The position numbers and the translations under genes are program-made. From Gammaproteobacteria bacterium (GTDB lineage Bacteria; Pseudomonadota; Gammaproteobacteria; Nitrosococcales; Methylophagaceae), in assembly GCA_029248745.1 (NCBI GenBank), contig JAQWIT010000003.1, forward strand, positions 186,001-250,000: a DNA stretch of 64,000 nt, given 5' to 3'. Below the pieces are notes generated by a model that did not search any database, was not told where the DNA came from, and was given only the letters and a program-made list of their open reading frames with translations. The first letter of the stretch is position 1, and every line of letters begins with the position of its first letter. This document shows positions 1-10,534 of this stretch, piece after piece.

Positions 1-290
1 ATGAGTTAATGGCTAAATTTGAGAGAACACCAGCTGGTTTTTTTGAACAGAAATGGATTAAGTTATCAGCCCACAATTGACCACTCATCAATCATTTTTT
101 TCACTATTCGCACTGAGCTATCGAACAGCACCAATGCAATCACAATCCAGTCGAAAGGATACGGAAAGTACTCGAAAAAAAGGCTAATGAGGTTGTTAGT
201 AGTAATGTAACGAGTAAGGCAGCAATCCAATCAATTTTAATCGTTATCTCCTCAGGAATCACAGAGCAGATACAAGGGTAAAAAACGTAC
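1..290. other. Left edge without a recognised gene
   Basis: This stretch before the rpoH terminator is AT-rich. It holds only short open frames, for example a plus-strand frame of 63 codons from position 19 and a 23-codon frame from position 10. Neither has a clear ribosome binding site or a recognisable family. A decayed gene cannot be excluded, but nothing here supports a call. Confidence 0.4.
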
Positions 291-292
291 AC

Positions 293-322
293 AAAAAAGC
301 CCGCATAGGGCGGGCTTTTTAT
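293..322 (-). terminator. Rho-independent terminator of rpoH
   Basis: The arms GCCCGC (299-304) and GCGGGC (310-315) enclose a 5-base loop and are flanked by A and T runs on both sides. The structure can therefore work in both directions. On the minus strand it lies about 30 bases past the rpoH stop codon. Confidence 0.85.
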
Positions 323-350
323 TTAGCGAAAGTGATCTAAAAACAAAGCT

Positions 351-1211
351 TTAGGCCATTAAGTGTTTTAATTTTTTAAGTGCATTATTTTCAATTTGGC
401 GAATACGTTCAGCCGAGACTTGGTAATGGTCTGCCAATGTATGCAAAGTGGCCTTACCTTCATCATTTAGCCAACGCTGACGTAGGATATCTTGGCTACG
501 CTCATCTAATGTGGCTAAGGCATTGCTCAATTTTGTTTCTTGAAAGTCTTTATGATCAACGTTTTCGACGTGAACAGAAGGGTCGGTATTTTCTGGTCCT
601 GTCAGGTAAGCAGCAGGTGAAAACGTATTATCTTCATCATCGACATCAACAGGCAAATCAAATGAGGCATCTGGTTGCGCCAAACGACGTTCCATATCCA
701 TTACATTATCGGGTGTGACGCCGAGGTCTTCTGCGACTGCTTCAACTTCTTCTTGGTTTAACCAACCCAAGCGTTTTTTTGCACTGCGTAAATTGAAAAA
801 TAATTTCCGCTGCGCTTTCGTTGTCGCAATTTTTACAATACGCCAGTTTTTAATGACATATTCATGGATTTCAGCACGGACCCAATGGACAGCAAAGGAA
901 ACCAAGCGAACACCTTTGGTCGGGTCAAAGCGTTTAACCGCTTTCATCAAGCCGATATTACCCTCTTGCATTAAATCAGAGACAGGTAAACCGTAAGCGC
1001 TATAGCCTCTGGCAATACGGGCGACAAAGCGTAAGTGTGAAAGGACAAGGCGTTGTGCAGCCTCAACGTCGCCATCTTGTTGGAGACGTGTTGCTAAATC
1101 ATATTCTTCTTTAGCCGTTAAAACAGGAATGTTATGGACTAGATTCGTATAAGAATCAATACTTCCTATTGGGGCTAAGGCAAGTTCATAAGGTGTTGCA
1201 GCTGTTGCCAT
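351..1211 (-). CDS. rpoH: RNA polymerase sigma-32 (heat-shock) factor RpoH
   Basis: This is the alternative sigma factor that directs core RNA polymerase to heat-shock promoters. The 286-residue product is of normal length. It has the sigma region 2 core (around residues 55-115, including GLPVSDLMQEGNIGLMK), the RpoH-box QRKLFFNLR at 134-142 that separates RpoH from RpoD and RpoS, and a C-terminal region 4 helix-turn-helix at about 256-283. The ATG start has a GGAAGG ribosome binding site just upstream on the minus strand. It lies downstream of ftsYEX on the same strand, the classical gammaproteobacterial order, but a 97-base gap leaves room for its own promoters. Identification is firm. Confidence 0.97.
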   Translation of the reverse strand: MATAATPYELALAPIGSIDSYTNLVHNIPVLTAKEEYDLATRLQQDGDVEAAQRLVLSHLRFVARIARGYSAYGLPVSDLMQEGNIGLMKAVKRFDPTKGVRLVSFAVHWVRAEIHEYVIKNWRIVKIATTKAQRKLFFNLRSAKKRLGWLNQEEVEAVAEDLGVTPDNVMDMERRLAQPDASFDLPVDVDDEDNTFSPAAYLTGPENTDPSVHVENVDHKDFQETKLSNALATLDERSQDILRQRWLNDEGKATLHTLADHYQVSAERIRQIENNALKKLKHLMA

Positions 1212-1308
1212 TAGTGACCTTCCAAAAAATTATTCTCTAATAATAACATGAAGCTATCGATTTAATCACTATCTTAAGTACATAAAAATGGGAGTAAAGT
1301 TCCAATTT

Positions 1309-2265
1309 TCAAGGGCAAGGCTTTATTGAATCAGGCTCAATGGCACGTAAATGCCGGCCGACGGCCAACCAAGCACCTAGAATACCTAAGAATATCCCGG
1401 TAAGAGGCAAGTAAAGTAGCAATAAGCCTGTGAACCATTGTAAATGGAATTCACTGCCATATAGACTCGCCAAATGGTAAACAGGTTCACTCAACATGCT
1501 TAATACGACGAGTAAGGTGCTCCACGCAAAGAAACCACCCAAAATGCCATACCAAAAACCGGTATAGAGGAAAGGGCGCCTTATAAAACGATTAGTTGCG
1601 CCTACCAATTTCATAACCTTGATTTCAGATTGGCGGTTAATAATCGCTAAGCGAATGGTATTGCCGATCACTAATAGCACACTCAAAGATAGCAGTATCC
1701 CGAGTAGGCCAATCCCGCGTTCTAATAATTGGTTAATACTGCGTAGACGTTTTAGCCAAGCCATGTCTAATTGGGCTTGTTCAACTTCAGGCAAGGCGGA
1801 TAAGTCGCGTAGTAGAAATTGAATATCTTCGTCTGACGTTGTACTTTCGGTGGGAACCAATGTCATAACGGCAGGAAGCGGATTATCAGGAAGACTATCC
1901 AACAGACTGCCTAAACCCGATAACTCTCGAAACTCAATAAGAGATTGGTCAGCGTTTTGGTAATGTACTTCTTTGACAGTTGGCCAGTCTCGTATCTTGG
2001 TTTTTAGCTGTTTGGCTTCCTTTTCAGAAACGTCTTGTTTTAAAAACAAGCTGATTTGACTGGCATCATCCCAATTGCTACTCACATGAGTGACATTCTG
2101 TAATAGCACGAATAAACCAGCGGGCAGTGCCAAAGCAATACCAATCACAGCCATAGTCATAAAGCTAGAGAAAGGTTGCCGCCAGAGGCGACCTAAGCTA
2201 AATAACATCACCTGCAAGTGACGAAGTAGATAACTTTTTAGGCTAAAGGAAAACCACTTCTTCAT
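1309..2265 (-). CDS. ftsX: Cell-division ABC transporter membrane subunit FtsX
   Basis: FtsX is the membrane partner of the ATPase FtsE. In the divisome the complex transmits ATP hydrolysis across the inner membrane to activate periplasmic peptidoglycan hydrolases. The 318-residue protein has the expected build: a basic cytoplasmic N-terminus, a first membrane helix (about 37-60), a periplasmic domain of roughly 120 residues, then three further membrane helices (about 188-210, 235-258 and 280-303). The start codon overlaps the end of ftsE by 4 bases, so translation is probably coupled. Nothing is missing relative to the family. Confidence 0.95.
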   Translation of the reverse strand: MKKWFSFSLKSYLLRHLQVMLFSLGRLWRQPFSSFMTMAVIGIALALPAGLFVLLQNVTHVSSNWDDASQISLFLKQDVSEKEAKQLKTKIRDWPTVKEVHYQNADQSLIEFRELSGLGSLLDSLPDNPLPAVMTLVPTESTTSDEDIQFLLRDLSALPEVEQAQLDMAWLKRLRSINQLLERGIGLLGILLSLSVLLVIGNTIRLAIINRQSEIKVMKLVGATNRFIRRPFLYTGFWYGILGGFFAWSTLLVVLSMLSEPVYHLASLYGSEFHLQWFTGLLLLYLPLTGIFLGILGAWLAVGRHLRAIEPDSIKPCP

Positions 2266-2930
2266 AACACTGCATACTCTGGTGCTAAGCGGCCAGCTTC
2301 TAATACGATTTGGCGGTGAGGCATGGCAATAACGAGCTCTAAATCATGGGTCGCGATAAAGACCGTTACACCTACCTGGTTAAACTGTTCGAACAGTTGC
2401 ATAATGTCCCGTGATAAATCGGGGTCAAGGTTACCGGTGGGTTCATCAGCCAATAAAATTGGCGGACGACTGACCACGGCACGGGCAATGCCGACGCGCT
2501 GTTGTTCACCACCTGATAAGGCAATCGGTAACTGTCTTTCTTTACTGAGTAGGCCAACTTTATCTAATGACGCACGAACACGCCGGCCGATTTCTCGGTG
2601 ACTTTCTCCAGCGATAACCAAAGGCAAAGCCACGTTATCAAACACCGTACGGTCATGTAATAAATTGTGATCTTGGAATACCAAACCAATTTGGCGTCGA
2701 TAAAAGGGAATCTTACCTTTTTTGAGTCGACTTAAATTTTGGCCATTCACAAAAACTTGGCCATGGGTGCTGCGCTCAATTAATGCGATGAGTTTCAGTA
2801 AAGTACTTTTACCCGCACCAGAGTGACCGGTCAAAAAGGCCATCTCACCTTGTTGTAATTCAAAGCTGAGTCCTGATAACGCCTCATGCCGGTTGGTATA
2901 GCGTTTATAGACATCGGTAAATTGAATCAT
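2262..2930 (-). CDS. ftsE: Cell-division ATP-binding protein FtsE
   Basis: FtsE is the ABC ATPase of the FtsEX divisome complex. The 222-residue protein shows Walker A GHSGAGKST (35-43), the signature LSGGEQQR (138-145) and Walker B ILLADEP (158-164) followed by TGNLD, with the switch histidine in ATHD near the C-terminus. It sits between ftsY, 12 bases upstream, and ftsX, overlapping by 4 bases, on the minus strand. This is the conserved ftsYEX operon. All catalytic motifs are intact. Confidence 0.97.
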   Translation of the reverse strand: MIQFTDVYKRYTNRHEALSGLSFELQQGEMAFLTGHSGAGKSTLLKLIALIERSTHGQVFVNGQNLSRLKKGKIPFYRRQIGLVFQDHNLLHDRTVFDNVALPLVIAGESHREIGRRVRASLDKVGLLSKERQLPIALSGGEQQRVGIARAVVSRPPILLADEPTGNLDPDLSRDIMQLFEQFNQVGVTVFIATHDLELVIAMPHRQIVLEAGRLAPEYAVL

Positions 2931-2942
2931 GTGTCGGGGCCT

Positions 2943-3989
2943 TTACTCTTCACGGCCTAATAAGGCATCAACAAATTCCGTTCCATCAAAGGGACGGAGA
3001 TCATCAATGGCTTCACCAACGCCAATGTAGCGAATCGGCAGCCCGAGTTTTTTAGCAAGCGCAAAAATAATACCACCCTTAGCAGTACCATCGAGTTTGG
3101 TTAGCGTGATACCTGAGACATCAACGATTTGTTGAAATTGTGTGGCTTGATTCAAAGCATTTTGGCCTGTGCCAGCATCAAGTACGAGCATCACTTCATG
3201 TGGTGCATTGATATCAAGTTTACCCATAACCCTTTTTACTTTTCTCAATTCTTCCATCAAGTTATCTTGGGTATGTAAACGGCCTGCAGTGTCGGCGATA
3301 AGGATATCTACATTCCGCGCTTTGGCAGCTTGCAGACCATCAAAAATTACAGACGCAGAATCAGCACCACTCTGTTGAGCAATGACCGGAATATCATTAC
3401 GCTTCCCCCAAACCTGCAATTGCTCTACGGCAGCAGCACGGAAAGTGTCTCCTGCGGCCAACATGACACTTTTGCCTTCATTTTGGAATTGTTTCGCTAA
3501 CTTACCAATGGTGGTGGTTTTACCCACGCCATTAATGCCCACCATCAAAATAACAAACGGCATATCTTGTTGTGGAATAACCAGTGGCTTTTGACTCGGT
3601 GCTAATAATGCCACCATATCATCACGCAATGCTTCGAATAACATGTCACTGTCATTGAGTTGGTTACGTGCAAGGCGTTGCGTTAGGTTATCGATCAGTG
3701 TTTGGGTCGCATCAATGCCCAAATCAGCACTCAATAACTGGGTTTCAAGTTCTTCTAATAAATCATCATCAATGGTTTTTTTGCCTAAAATTAAAGACGA
3801 AAAACCACTGGTTAATTTAGAGCTACTTCTGCTTAGCCGTTGCTTTAATCGGCCAAACAGACTATTTTTCTCATCAGCAGACGCGTTAATCGTAGCATCC
3901 TGAGAGGATGGTTCTAAATCATTAGACGAGACGTCATCAGCAGATGATTTATCGGCTTGTTTGTCTTTTTTTCTTAGGAAACTAAACAT
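2943..3989 (-). CDS. ftsY: Signal recognition particle receptor FtsY
   Basis: FtsY is the SRP receptor GTPase that docks ribosome-nascent-chain/SRP complexes at the inner membrane. The 348 residues comprise a short charged A domain (1-45, rich in Lys, Asp and Ser, and shorter than the E. coli one), the N helical bundle (about 50-130) and the G domain. The G domain carries G1 GINGVGKTTT (151-160), the DTAGR motif at about 230 and TKLDGTAKGG near 298. It is the first gene of the minus-strand ftsYEX cluster and starts only 57 bases from the divergent peptidase gene. Its promoter must therefore lie in, or overlap, that short gap. Confidence 0.97.
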   Translation of the reverse strand: MFSFLRKKDKQADKSSADDVSSNDLEPSSQDATINASADEKNSLFGRLKQRLSRSSSKLTSGFSSLILGKKTIDDDLLEELETQLLSADLGIDATQTLIDNLTQRLARNQLNDSDMLFEALRDDMVALLAPSQKPLVIPQQDMPFVILMVGINGVGKTTTIGKLAKQFQNEGKSVMLAAGDTFRAAAVEQLQVWGKRNDIPVIAQQSGADSASVIFDGLQAAKARNVDILIADTAGRLHTQDNLMEELRKVKRVMGKLDINAPHEVMLVLDAGTGQNALNQATQFQQIVDVSGITLTKLDGTAKGGIIFALAKKLGLPIRYIGVGEAIDDLRPFDGTEFVDALLGREE

Positions 3990-4046
3990 AATGTGTTCTT
4001 GTCGTTACACTGCAACACCTTATTTTATCATGTCATGGAAATATAA

Positions 4047-5420
4047 ATGCAGATGCTTAAAAAAATAACGTTAGCGTGCGGCTTGCTCATCACATTGCCA
4101 AGCCTTGTGTTAGCAGATGTTAAAGAATATCAATTTGATAATGGCCTAAAACTGATTGTTAAACCGGATCACCGCGCACCCGTTGCGGTGACTCAGGTTT
4201 GGTATAAAGTCGGTTCAAGTTACGAGTATAACGGGATTACCGGGATCTCACATCAACTCGAACATATGATGTTCAAAGGCACTGAAAATCTTGGGCCAAA
4301 TGAGTTTTCCAAAATTATCGCGGCGAATGGCGGACGTGAAAATGCGTTTACAGGTCGTGATTACACCGCTTATTTTCAAACCATGGAAGCCGATAGAGTT
4401 GAAGTCAGTTTTCGTCTCGAAGCCGAGCGCATGCGTAAATTGGTACTTGATGAAGCCGAATTATTAAAAGAGCGTGAAGTGGTAGCTGAAGAAAGACGCT
4501 TACGGACAGAAGATAGCCCGACCGCAATGACACGCGAGACATTTAATGCAACGGCATTTATGAACAGTCCATATCACCACCCTATTGTGGGCTGGATGAG
4601 TGATATTAACAATTATGAAGTTGATGATTTAGAGCAGTGGTATCAAAAATGGTATGCGCCTAATAACGCAACGATTGTGGTGGCAGGAGATGTTGAACCT
4701 GAAGCAATCTATAAATTAGCACAGCAATTCTTTGGACACCTTAAACCTGAAGAGGTTGAAGTGGTAAAACCACAAGTGGAAGTACCTCAACGTGGTAAAC
4801 GAACAGTCGAAGTGCAGTTACCCGCTGAATTACCCTATCTGATGATGGGATGGAAAGTCCCCGTCGTTAAAACGGCTAAAAAAGCGTGGGAACCCTATGC
4901 ATTAGAAGTGTTAGCGGGTGTGTTAGATGGCGGGGATAGCGCACGATTTACCCGCGATTTAGTGCGTGGCGATGAAATAGCCACCAGCGTGGGTGTGGGC
5001 TATAACGCTTTTTCACGGCTTGATGATCTATTCCTTGTCGCGGGTGCACCGACCAAAGCACGTGATGTAGCGGCTTTGCAGCAAGCAGTTATTAAACAGA
5101 TTGAACAACTACAAGCAGAACCTGTGACTGAGCAAGAATTACAACGCATCAAAACACAAGTCGTTGCTGGGGCTGTGTATGAAAGAGATAGCCTCTTTTA
5201 TCAAGCGATGCAGATTGGCATGCTTGAGACCATAGGTTTGGATTGGCGCTTAAGCGACCAATATGTTGAGAATATTCAGGCGGTAACAGCAGAGCAAATA
5301 CAGGCTGTGGCCAATAAGTATTTTGTAGACACAACGCTGACAGTGGCAGAACTAGTACCGCTACCGTTAGACCAGAAATCACGTAATAGAGGCATCATAG
5401 GAGGCAGACATGGCCAATAG
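4047..5420 (+). CDS. M16 zinc peptidase, catalytic partner
   Basis: This is a periplasmic or envelope M16-family (pitrilysin/processing-peptidase-like) metalloprotease of 457 residues. An N-terminal signal peptide with cleavage near LVLA-DV is visible at about 1-24. The inverted zinc motif HxxEH is HQLEH at 69-73, and the third zinc ligand is Glu149 in the AEERR context, with the spacing expected for M16. It overlaps the next gene, a related protein without the zinc motif, by 11 bases. The two probably form a catalytic/non-catalytic heterodimer, as in known bacterial M16B pairs. A start two codons downstream (MLKK) is equally possible. The physiological substrate is unknown. Confidence 0.9.
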   Translation: MQMLKKITLACGLLITLPSLVLADVKEYQFDNGLKLIVKPDHRAPVAVTQVWYKVGSSYEYNGITGISHQLEHMMFKGTENLGPNEFSKIIAANGGRENAFTGRDYTAYFQTMEADRVEVSFRLEAERMRKLVLDEAELLKEREVVAEERRLRTEDSPTAMTRETFNATAFMNSPYHHPIVGWMSDINNYEVDDLEQWYQKWYAPNNATIVVAGDVEPEAIYKLAQQFFGHLKPEEVEVVKPQVEVPQRGKRTVEVQLPAELPYLMMGWKVPVVKTAKKAWEPYALEVLAGVLDGGDSARFTRDLVRGDEIATSVGVGYNAFSRLDDLFLVAGAPTKARDVAALQQAVIKQIEQLQAEPVTEQELQRIKTQVVAGAVYERDSLFYQAMQIGMLETIGLDWRLSDQYVENIQAVTAEQIQAVANKYFVDTTLTVAELVPLPLDQKSRNRGIIGGRHGQ

Positions 5421-6697
5421 AATTATCCTTGGCTTAGTAGGGCTCTTTTTGACCTTAACTGCTTATGCAGGGCCACAAATTGAACAATGGAAAACCGAAA
5501 AAGGCGCACGTGTTTACTATGTGTCAGCGCCTGAATTACCGATGATCGACGTTAAAATTGTCTTTGATGCGGGTTCAGCACAGGATAAAGATCTACCTGG
5601 TACAGCCTTACTGACCAACGCGATGTTAGCAGAGGGTGCTGGCGGGCAAACAGCGGATCAGATTTCAGCAGCATTCGAAGATGTCGGTGCCAATTTTGGT
5701 AATGCCTCTCAGCGAGATATGGCGACATTGAGTTTGCGTAGCTTAACGGCTGAACCTGCGCTATCAAACGCATTGAATGCCCTCAATCTAGTATTGACGC
5801 AACCTGAGTTCCCTCAAGCGGCATTTGAACGCTTGCAAAAGCAAGTTCTTCTTGGACTACAGGCAGAGAATCAGTCGCCTCGTGCACTAAGTGTTCGGGC
5901 ATTCTATGCCAACGTTTTTGGTGAGCATCCTTATGCCAATATGCCGATTGGTCAGGCCGAAGTGGTTGAGCAACTAAACGTTAAGACGTTGAAAAAGTTT
6001 TATCAGCAATACTATGTCGCTCGCAATGCAACGGTAGTAATCGTTGGCGCAATTGATAAAGCGCAAGCAAAATCCATTACAGAGCAGTTAATGGCAGATT
6101 TGCCAGAAGGTGAGATAGCCGATCCATTGAATCAAGTATCCGCTCTAACCGAAGCCAAACAGATACAGATAGAACATCCTTCCCAACAAACGCATATTTT
6201 AATGGGCCAGCCGGGTATAAGCCGAGGTGACCCAGATTATTTCCCGCTCTATGTGGGTAATCATATTCTTGGTGGTAGTGGTTTAGTATCACAGCTTAGT
6301 AATGAGGTACGTGAGAAACGGGGATTATCGTATAGTACCTATAGTTATTTCAGACCGATGCACCAACAAGGACCTTATCAATTTGGTCTACAAACCAGAA
6401 ATGACCAAACAAAAGAAGCTTTAGAAGTGATGCAAGCTACCTTAAGGGCCTTCATTGTTAATGGCCCGACCAGTGAAGAACTAACAGCCGCGAAACAAAA
6501 TATTACCGGTGGCTTTGCTTTGCGTATCGATAGCAATAGCAAAATTGCTGATTATTTGGCGATGATCGGCTTTTACGGTTTACCACTTACTTATCTCGAT
6601 ACCTTTAAAGACAAGGTGATGGCAGTGACAGCCGTTGATATAAAGTCAGCTTACGAACATCGCGTTCATCCCGATAAGATGGTCACGATCATGGTCG

Positions 6698-6714
<17 letters not shown>
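5410..6714 (+). CDS. M16 peptidase-like protein lacking the zinc motif
   Basis: This is a 434-residue exported paralogue of the preceding peptidase, with a signal peptide (about 1-20, ending AYA-GP). Where the catalytic subunit has HxxEH, this protein reads GTALLTNAML, so it cannot bind zinc in the usual way. The C-terminal half keeps the Arg/Tyr substrate-binding signature region (NEVREKRGLSYSTYSY) typical of non-catalytic M16B subunits. It is translationally coupled to both neighbours, overlapping the first peptidase by 11 bases and rsmD by 17. The likely role is a structural and substrate-binding partner. This is inference from family architecture. Confidence 0.88.
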
Positions 6715-7763
<1,049 letters not shown>

Positions 7764-7830
7764 AAGGTTAATCATATCCATTCAATGGGATTAACGCTAG
7801 AATAAGCGTTATAAAGAAGTTTTGGAGTAA

Positions 7831-8088
<258 letters not shown>

Positions 8089-8220
8089 CATAGTAAAATT
8101 AGTCTGCGGTCTTCATCGGTAATTTCTGTGGCATTAAAAGGCTAGAACAAATAGAAGCTTCAGCAGAATGCCAAAAAAATCATGATGCTTTTTAATCACG
8201 TCTAATTTGGCTACGACGAC

Positions 8221-8590
8221 TAGTTGGCTAGTGATCTTTTTCAAAACCATGTTGTTCAAATCTTTCGACTGATTCGCCGTACAAAGCTAAAACATCATCT
8301 GCAGTAACGGCGCAAACGTGAGTACCTTCTAATTCTTGTTCATTGAGTTTAGACATGGCAGCAGTAGATTGCTCAACATTGGCGTCGGCTGCTATTTTGT
8401 TGGACATGCTGCACTGACATCGTGGTAAACAGTATCAATACGATTGATAATGTCGTGGATTTACTCTAGTTGTTCTCGTGAATGGTCAGTATTTTTAACC
8501 GTTTTTTTTGTTTTTTTTATGCTGACATTCATAGCATCAACAACGCGGTTAGTCCCTGATTGCAGTGCTTGTATCATCTGACCAACCTCA
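8221..8590 (-). pseudogene. Remnant of a methyl-accepting chemotaxis protein signalling domain
   Basis: Read on the minus strand from 8590, the frame gives QMIQALQSGTNRVVDAMN, then a Lys/Thr-rich helix, an in-frame TAA, and HDIINRIDTVYHDVS. After a frameshift it continues NKIAADANVEQSTAAMSKLN. This follows the C-terminal methylation-helix pattern of chemoreceptors (IQxLQSGTxxAV, then the repeated EEQS-like segment). The N-terminal sensor, membrane segments and signalling tip are missing. At least two nonsense codons and one frameshift show it is dead. It sits in a 485-base gap between the ferredoxin and a small membrane protein. Confidence 0.7.
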
Positions 8591-8861
8591 CAGGCACAGA
8601 AATATCGAGAGATAAGCCAATGTGATCAGTATGTTTGAATGGTTTAAAGGGGGAAGAGGGACCATTATCAAAATCATTTATTGATTGCCTAAATGGGCTT
8701 ATGAAGAGTCGATACAAGGCAACCGCAAATAGGGTGATTAAGAGGAAATCTTCGGCAAGTCGAGAAAAGGATGAAGCGGAAAGCAGTGAGACTAAAAATA
8801 GTTCTGAAACAATACTAAGAATAAACAAAGCCAGAATGACTATTCCGAACGTTTTTTGCAT
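8574..8861 (-). CDS. Hypothetical small membrane protein
   Basis: This is an unrecognised frame of about 95 residues beginning MQKTFGIVILALF. Two hydrophobic segments are visible (about residues 4-28 and 36-56), followed by a polar tail. I chose the ATG at 8861 because a GGAG site lies about 10 bases upstream on the minus strand. A longer TTG-initiated version to 8945 would add a third hydrophobic stretch. Its 3' end runs into the chemoreceptor remnant in another frame, so the last 15-20 residues may be read-through of a rearranged junction. No function can be given. It could itself be part of the decayed region. Confidence 0.35.
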   Translation of the reverse strand: MQKTFGIVILALFILSIVSELFLVSLLSASSFSRLAEDFLLITLFAVALYRLFISPFRQSINDFDNGPSSPFKPFKHTDHIGLSLDISVPVRLVR

Positions 8862-9055
8862 ATTGATATAACTCCATCGATATCCAGTGGTATAAAAGCC
8901 TAGTCCACTAAAAAGCAGACAGAGGTATATAGATGTTATCGACAATAAAAGAAAAAGATATAGTCGTAATTTAGCTTATATAAAAATTAACAGGCCTTGA
9001 GCATTTAACTTTGCTAAAGTAATGTCCACCATAATCTATGTTAGGAATATGCAAT

Positions 9056-9604
9056 ATGAAAATGTCATTAGCCGTGTTAACGCTAGTTAATGTCTTGTTC
9101 TCTGGTTTAACGATGGCACATCCTGAAGCATTAGAAATGCATAAAGCTGAATATAAACAAAAATGGCAGGCTTTAGTCCAAGGCATTGAAAATAGATCGG
9201 ATTTGTCTTTCACACAAAAACTTACGGTATATGAACAAGAAGTAGCTAAATTAAAGAAACAATATCAAGAAGAACGAGTTGAAGAATATAACAGCAACGA
9301 AGTCACCATCACTGTTGACCATCAATGCAAAGGCAGACCAGCTGGCAGTACCAGAAATTGTGGGGTTCGATGTGCCGAGCGACCTGATGAAGACATGTTC
9401 ACTAAAGCAGAGTGGGTAACTTTCTCTGGTGATTACATGGATGAAGTCGTTAATGAAGAAAAAGCCTGCTTCAAATTAGAAGCAAAAGGCAATGTGAAAA
9501 AAGAAGGTAGTGTCAGTGCTGTGTTTAAATACCGAACAAATTACTTGGGCTATATTACAGCGGATGATGCAGATGCCTTATTTAATAGCTTCTTAACAGA
9601 ATAA
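9056..9604 (+). CDS. Hypothetical secreted protein with cysteine-rich middle
   Basis: I do not recognise the family. The start at 9056 is preferred over 9038 because an AGGA site lies at a normal distance upstream of it. It then gives a clean signal peptide, with a hydrophobic core ending GLTMA-HPEA. The mature part begins with a charged helix (about residues 20-80, rich in Lys, Glu and Gln and possibly coiled-coil). A short segment with closely spaced cysteines follows (CKGRPAGSTRNCGVRC), then a mixed beta-like C-terminus with one more cysteine. The four cysteines could form two periplasmic disulfides. It stands alone, flanked by the decayed region and the peroxiredoxin gene. Confidence 0.7.
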   Translation: MKMSLAVLTLVNVLFSGLTMAHPEALEMHKAEYKQKWQALVQGIENRSDLSFTQKLTVYEQEVAKLKKQYQEERVEEYNSNEVTITVDHQCKGRPAGSTRNCGVRCAERPDEDMFTKAEWVTFSGDYMDEVVNEEKACFKLEAKGNVKKEGSVSAVFKYRTNYLGYITADDADALFNSFLTE

Positions 9605-9698
9605 AAAGATGAAGAGAATAGAATAATCGGATTTTGCGATTATATAGAGTGATTATTCCCATCGTATAACAGCTATTTTTGCATTAAACTGACAGAAT

Positions 9699-9737
9699 GC
9701 ATTGATTAAGAATCAATGCGATTATGTGCAATATAAT
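9699..9737 (+). promoter_or_regulatory. Peroxiredoxin promoter with inverted repeat
   Basis: A perfect 9-base inverted repeat (GCATTGATT, AAG, AATCAATGC; 9699-9719) lies just upstream of a consensus TATAAT (9732-9737). It covers the expected -35 region. That position suits an operator for a repressor or activator of the peroxiredoxin gene. The regulator is not identified. Confidence 0.45.
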
Positions 9738-9775
9738 TTTAATGATGAACATGACAATTTTCGAGGGATATAACG

Positions 9776-10408
9776 ATGGCACTACGTATAGGTGATACAG
9801 CTCCAAACTTTACAATTGCAACAACAAACGGTGAGATTAATTTCCATGATTGGGCAAAAGGCAAGTGGGTCTTTTTCTTCAGTCATCCAGCTGATTACAC
9901 ACCTGTTTGTACAACAGAAATGGGAAGAACAGCCCAATTAGCGCCTGAGTTTGAAGCGCGTAATTGTGCACCGCTTGGCTTATCTACAGATACGGTTGAA
10001 GAGCACCTAGGCTGGATTGAAGATGTGAATGGAACACAAAATACATCGCTCACATTCCCTATCGTTGCTGATGCTGATAAAAGAATTGCAGAACTTTACG
10101 GTATGATTCACCCATCAGAAAGTAACAACGCAGCGATACGTTCTATTTTCATTATTGATCCAGAACAAAAGATTCGTCTAACGATGACTTACCCAATGGC
10201 GGTGGGTCGTAACTTTGATGAAATTCTACGTGTGATTGATGCGCTTCAAATTGGTGACAAACACGGTATTGCGACACCAGTAAACTGGCGTCCAGGTGAA
10301 AAAGTCATCATCCCACCAACAGTGAATAATGCAGATGCATCTGCTAAATTCCCACAAGGGTTTGATGAAATTCTGCCATACCTACGTTATGTAGACGTGT
10401 CTAAATAA
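9776..10408 (+). CDS. 1-Cys peroxiredoxin (Prx6-type)
   Basis: This is a thiol peroxidase that reduces peroxides through a single peroxidatic cysteine. The 210-residue protein has the active-site motif PADYTPVC, with Cys45, Thr42 and Pro38. The Prx6/AhpC-TSA fold is followed by the long C-terminal domain (NWRPGEKVIIPP, about residues 168-210) that distinguishes the Prx6 subfamily from typical 2-Cys enzymes. The only other cysteine is Cys64, which is not at a usual resolving position. It is a single-gene unit between its own promoter region and a strong terminator. The reductant (glutathione or another thiol) cannot be read from the sequence. Confidence 0.93.
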   Translation: MALRIGDTAPNFTIATTNGEINFHDWAKGKWVFFFSHPADYTPVCTTEMGRTAQLAPEFEARNCAPLGLSTDTVEEHLGWIEDVNGTQNTSLTFPIVADADKRIAELYGMIHPSESNNAAIRSIFIIDPEQKIRLTMTYPMAVGRNFDEILRVIDALQIGDKHGIATPVNWRPGEKVIIPPTVNNADASAKFPQGFDEILPYLRYVDVSK

Positions 10409-10431
10409 CAAAAAGCTAGTAGAAAAATAGG

Positions 10432-10464
10432 GGGCCAAATACCATTCGGTATTTGGCCCTTTTT
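10432..10464 (+). terminator. Terminator of the peroxiredoxin gene
   Basis: A perfect 12-base-pair stem, GGGCCAAATACC with GGTATTTGGCCC around an ATTC loop, is followed by five T residues. It lies 23 bases after the peroxiredoxin stop codon. Confidence 0.95.
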
Positions 10465-10534
10465 GTTCTATAAGTGTAGTGTAAAACGATCATAATTCAA
10501 TGAAATAGGTCAGTAACTTCGATCATTTTATGAT

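Noticed and set aside
19-210. A 63-codon plus-strand frame at the left edge
   Set aside because: It has no ribosome binding site, no recognisable family and ordinary non-coding composition.
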